Under the pieces are notes generated by a model. The model did not search any database and was not told where the DNA came from. It saw nothing but the letters and a program-made list of their open reading frames with translations. 7,399 nt of DNA from CAZADH01 sp964483805 (GTDB lineage Bacteria > Muiribacteriota > Ozemobacteria > Ozemobacterales > Ozemobacteraceae): positions 1 through 7,399 of the forward strand of contig CAZADH010000297.1 in NCBI GenBank assembly GCA_964483805.1, in the 5' to 3' direction. Position numbers and translations under genes: made by a program. Shown here piece by piece: positions 5,498 through 7,399 of this stretch (position 1 is its first letter; each line of letters opens with the position of its first letter).

Positions 5498-6210
5498 CAG
5501 GACCCGGAGGTGGTGCCGGTGGCTGGGGCCGTGCCGGTTGCGGTGCCGGCGCCCGGTATCTTGCGCAAGGCCGTCAGCAGTTCCTCGAGATCGAACGGGC
5601 CCACCCGCACGAACACGGCCTTGCCGCTCTCATCGAGCAGGAACGTGGCCGGCGTCGTGGTAACCCCGTAGGCGTCGGCGGCCAGAAACGTGTCGCTGGC
5701 CAGTTCCTCGAACAACACGTTGCAGTTGAAGCTGCGCTTCACCAGGTAGTTGTTCACACCGGTCTTCATCTTAACACCGTCGAGCGTAATGAAATAAGCG
5801 TCGCACCGCTCGGGCGGGATCTTCTTCAGTTCACCCTGAATGACGGGCATCTCTTCGAGGCAACTGTGGCAGAACAACGACCAGAAGAACACCAGGGTCC
5901 AGCGGCCGGGCGTCGGAAACGACAGGCGGGCGCCGGTCATGCTTTCGAGCGAGATCTGGCGCGGGCTGCTGCCGATCCCCAGGGCCGGAGGCATGTCGGG
6001 ATCGAGCATCTCGGGCTCGGCGGCCGGCGGCACGTCCGCTGCCGCCGTGGCCGTGGTGGTCGGCGTCGCCGAAGCCGGATCGGCCGCGAACGAGGGGATG
6101 CCGATAAGTAAATACAAAAGAAATACAACAGCGACGGCCGGCCGGGCTGCCGGACCTCCCGGCCTCGACGTGTTACAGGTGGGCCCGGATCTCTTTTTCG
6201 AGAGCTGCAT
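5497..6210 (-). CDS. TlpA/ResA-like extracytoplasmic thioredoxin (B), CHSC active site
   Basis: The product is 237 aa. After a basic N-terminus, residues 24-42 form a hydrophobic signal (AVAVVFLLYLLIG, probable cleavage near SFA-ADP). An Ala/Thr/Pro linker (43-75) precedes the thioredoxin fold: LVFFWSLFCHSCLEEMP with the redox pair C114/C117, and the cis-proline loop TTTPATFLLDE (P187). Extra cysteines at C136 and C163 might form a structural disulfide. Homologues such as ResA and CcmG reduce apocytochrome CXXCH thiols; others handle different periplasmic disulfides. ATG 6210 has an excellent AAGGAGG site 6 nt upstream, so the 38-nt overlap with the upstream thioredoxin gene is well supported. 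The end is Gly/Thr-rich, and the TGA overlaps the PPIase ATG. Directionality (reductant or oxidant) cannot be read from sequence. Confidence 0.88.
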   Translation of the reverse strand: MQLSKKRSGPTCNTSRPGGPAARPAVAVVFLLYLLIGIPSFAADPASATPTTTATAAADVPPAAEPEMLDPDMPPALGIGSSPRQISLESMTGARLSFPTPGRWTLVFFWSLFCHSCLEEMPVIQGELKKIPPERCDAYFITLDGVKMKTGVNNYLVKRSFNCNVLFEELASDTFLAADAYGVTTTPATFLLDESGKAVFVRVGPFDLEELLTALRKIPGAGTATGTAPATGTTSGS

Positions 6211-6685
6211 TCTCTTCCTCCTTGTAGCCGACGTGCGACCACAGTTCGCGGCCGCGCTCGTCGAGCAGAACCAGTTTGGGTTGTACCGTAGCCTCGTAGG
6301 TGCGGGTCAGAAACAGGTCTTCATCGACGGCCAGCAGATACGGGATCTTGTGCGGAAACCGCTTGAAAAACGCCTGGATCCGCTTCTTCGGATACCCGGG
6401 CGGATGCAGGCCGACGATGGTGACGCGCTGACCGAGTTTCTGGTGCATGGTGATCAGGAACGGAATCTCGGTCACGCAGTCGGCACAAGTGATCGACCAG
6501 AAGGCGAGCATGATCTTCTTGCTCGCCATCAGGCTGCTGAGGCGGAACTTGTTGCCGTCGAAGTCGCTGAGTGTGGCACCAGCGAGCGAATGCAACGGCG
6601 CGTCTTCCTTGGCCGGGGTGAACAGGAAGATCAGCGGCACGGTCAAGATCGCCAGTGCCAGCAAAATGGCCTGATGGCGACTCAT
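6173..6685 (-). CDS. TlpA-like membrane-tethered thioredoxin (A), CADC active site
   Basis: The product is 170 aa. Residues 6-23 are a hydrophobic segment (ILLALAILTVPLIFLF) serving as an uncleaved anchor or signal. The thioredoxin fold follows: LAFWSITCADCVTEIPF with the redox pair C67/C70, TIVGLHPPGYPKKRIQAFF, then TVQPKLVLLDERG with the cis-proline P136. The length suits a minimal TlpA/ResA-type domain. The start ATG 6685-6683 shares one base with the TGA of the RDD gene (TGATG). A longer open frame upstream is rejected because it overlaps the RDD gene and has unrelated Arg/His-rich sequence. The CXXC dipeptide differs from that of thioredoxin B (AD versus HS), so the two may have different redox potentials or partners. 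A role in keeping heme-site cysteines reduced is an inference from the operon. Confidence 0.87.
   Translation of the reverse strand: MSRHQAILLALAILTVPLIFLFTPAKEDAPLHSLAGATLSDFDGNKFRLSSLMASKKIMLAFWSITCADCVTEIPFLITMHQKLGQRVTIVGLHPPGYPKKRIQAFFKRFPHKIPYLLAVDEDLFLTRTYEATVQPKLVLLDERGRELWSHVGYKEEENAALEKEIRAHL
6217..6223 (-). promoter_or_regulatory. Strong Shine-Dalgarno of thioredoxin B, inside the thioredoxin A coding region
   Basis: The minus strand reads AAGGAGG, 6 nt, then ATG (6210-6208). The site lies within codons of the upstream gene (YKEEEN region) and fixes the start of thioredoxin B despite the 38-nt overlap. Confidence 0.85.
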
Positions 6686-7377
6686 CAGTCGGAGATCACC
6701 ATGGTGTCGGCCTTGATGTCGCCCCAGCGCCGCCCGGCCGGATCTTTGATGAGGTTGTAGACCTCGTATCCGATGGCACCGAGCCCGGAGACGACGCCGG
6801 TCAGAGCCAGGCCCATCTTGATCACGTACATCAACGTGCCGAACGGATCGAACGGCAAGTAAAACACCACTTGCGACAACAACGTGCACAGGATCGGCCC
6901 GATGAAGATGGCATTGCGGTGGATCGAGGCAAACAGGCCGATCTGCCCACGCCCCGGGTTGGTGACCACGCGAACGTTCATCGCCCGCTTGCCGGGACTG
7001 CGGAAATCGGTGATGCCGCCCAGATCAACCGGAATGTCCTTCAGGAGAAACACCAAACCCGCGCCGGTGACCAGAAAGGCCGGGATCAAAGCACTGATCA
7101 TGGTTGGCAGAAACTTCGCGAGGATCCACAGCGGAATATACGCCAATGACATACCGGCCAGGATGAGCGTGCAGTCCATGGTTGTGGCAATGATGCGGTG
7201 CTGCCAGTTGGCCCGCTCTTCGTTGCTGATGATCGAGGCAACGTCGGGCGCCGGTTCGGCGGCAGGCGGAGGAGCCGCGGCCGGTTGGGTTGCCGCAGCG
7301 GCAGGTGCGGCCGGGGCGCCCGGTGCGCGGGCAGGGGCTCCGGGGCGGGGCGCGCCACCGGCCGGATCCGCAGTGCC
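6685..7377 (-). CDS. RDD-family membrane protein with Pro/Ala-rich N-terminus; start not resolved
   Basis: Stop TGA is at 6687-6685. The sequence NWQHRIIATTMDC followed by hydrophobic segments, then RSPGKRAMNVRVVTNPGRG and HRNAIFIG, matches RDD domains: an Arg and Asp at the first TM, a G/SPGKR-type loop and a following RN. About four TMs are likely: TM1 near 7185-7130, TM2 near 7105-7040, TM3 near 6910-6840 and TM4 near 6830-6750. RDD proteins are poorly understood membrane proteins, some linked to ion exchange. The first in-frame ATG (7179) would cut off the diagnostic Arg of TM1, so the true protein starts further upstream. The frame stays open through an Ala/Pro linker to 7377, with TGA at 7380-7378 and no ATG, GTG or TTG in between. 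The open frame on the other side of this stop is one base out of phase. It is the first gene visible in the operon. Confidence 0.75.
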   Translation of the reverse strand, partial: GTADPAGGAPRPGAPARAPGAPAAPAAAATQPAAAPPPAAEPAPDVASIISNEERANWQHRIIATTMDCTLILAGMSLAYIPLWILAKFLPTMISALIPAFLVTGAGLVFLLKDIPVDLGGITDFRSPGKRAMNVRVVTNPGRGQIGLFASIHRNAIFIGPILCTLLSQVVFYLPFDPFGTLMYVIKMGLALTGVVSGLGAIGYEVYNLIKDPAGRRWGDIKADTMVISD

Positions 7378-7399
7378 TCATCGGCCCGGGCGGCCGCGA
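7326..7399 (-). other. Probable 5' continuation of the RDD gene in a shifted frame
   Basis: From the window edge, a different minus frame reads ARADEALRIRPVARPAPEP, which looks like ordinary protein and then degenerates into Arg/Pro/His-rich sequence after about 7325. Rejoining the RDD frame needs a -1 shift, equal to one base missing from the sequence, somewhere around 7325-7377. That stretch contains G4 runs (7342-7345, 7347-7350), where indel errors are common. An initiator within this region (GTG 7358-7356 in the shifted frame) is possible but has no ribosome site. Confidence 0.45.

Overview
The window is GC-rich and densely coded. It looks like a chromosomal piece of a Gram-negative bacterium that respires with multiheme c-type cytochromes: it has Sec signals, periplasmic thioredoxins, a SurA/PpiC-type isomerase and a c554-like multiheme protein. 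Deltaproteobacteria-like or related uncultured phyla would fit, but nothing here fixes the taxon. No rRNA, tRNA, CRISPR array, transposase or integrase was recognised.

Layout. At the left edge, the plus strand carries the 3' end of an asparagine synthetase gene (1-546). It collides tail to tail, with a 4-nt overlap, with a minus-strand B12-binding-like/radical SAM gene (543-1946). A perfect 10-bp inverted repeat covers both ends. Upstream of the radical SAM gene is a 66-aa small protein gene (2110-2310) with a strong Shine-Dalgarno sequence and a near-consensus sigma70-type promoter (2351-2379). A terminator-like hairpin sits in the first 20 codons of the radical SAM gene.

From 2470 to the right edge, six minus-strand genes form one tight operon. 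Read in transcription order they are: an RDD-family membrane protein (7377 or beyond to 6685), TlpA-like thioredoxin A (6685-6173), TlpA-like thioredoxin B (6210-5497), a membrane-anchored parvulin-type PPIase (5497-4556), a short two-TM protein with a HAMP domain and no output domain (4552-3968), and a secreted multiheme cytochrome c (3963-2470). Neighbouring genes overlap by 1 or 38 nt or are 3-4 nt apart, so translational coupling is likely. The operon promoter lies outside the window.

The cytochrome has ten canonical CXXCH motifs plus one CXXCQ. Two extracytoplasmic thioredoxins and a foldase encoded with it suggest a dedicated maturation, folding or secretion set for an electron-transfer protein; that is an inference from context. 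The RDD gene appears to have a -1 frame break in its Pro/Ala-rich N-terminal linker, either a sequence error or a real lesion.
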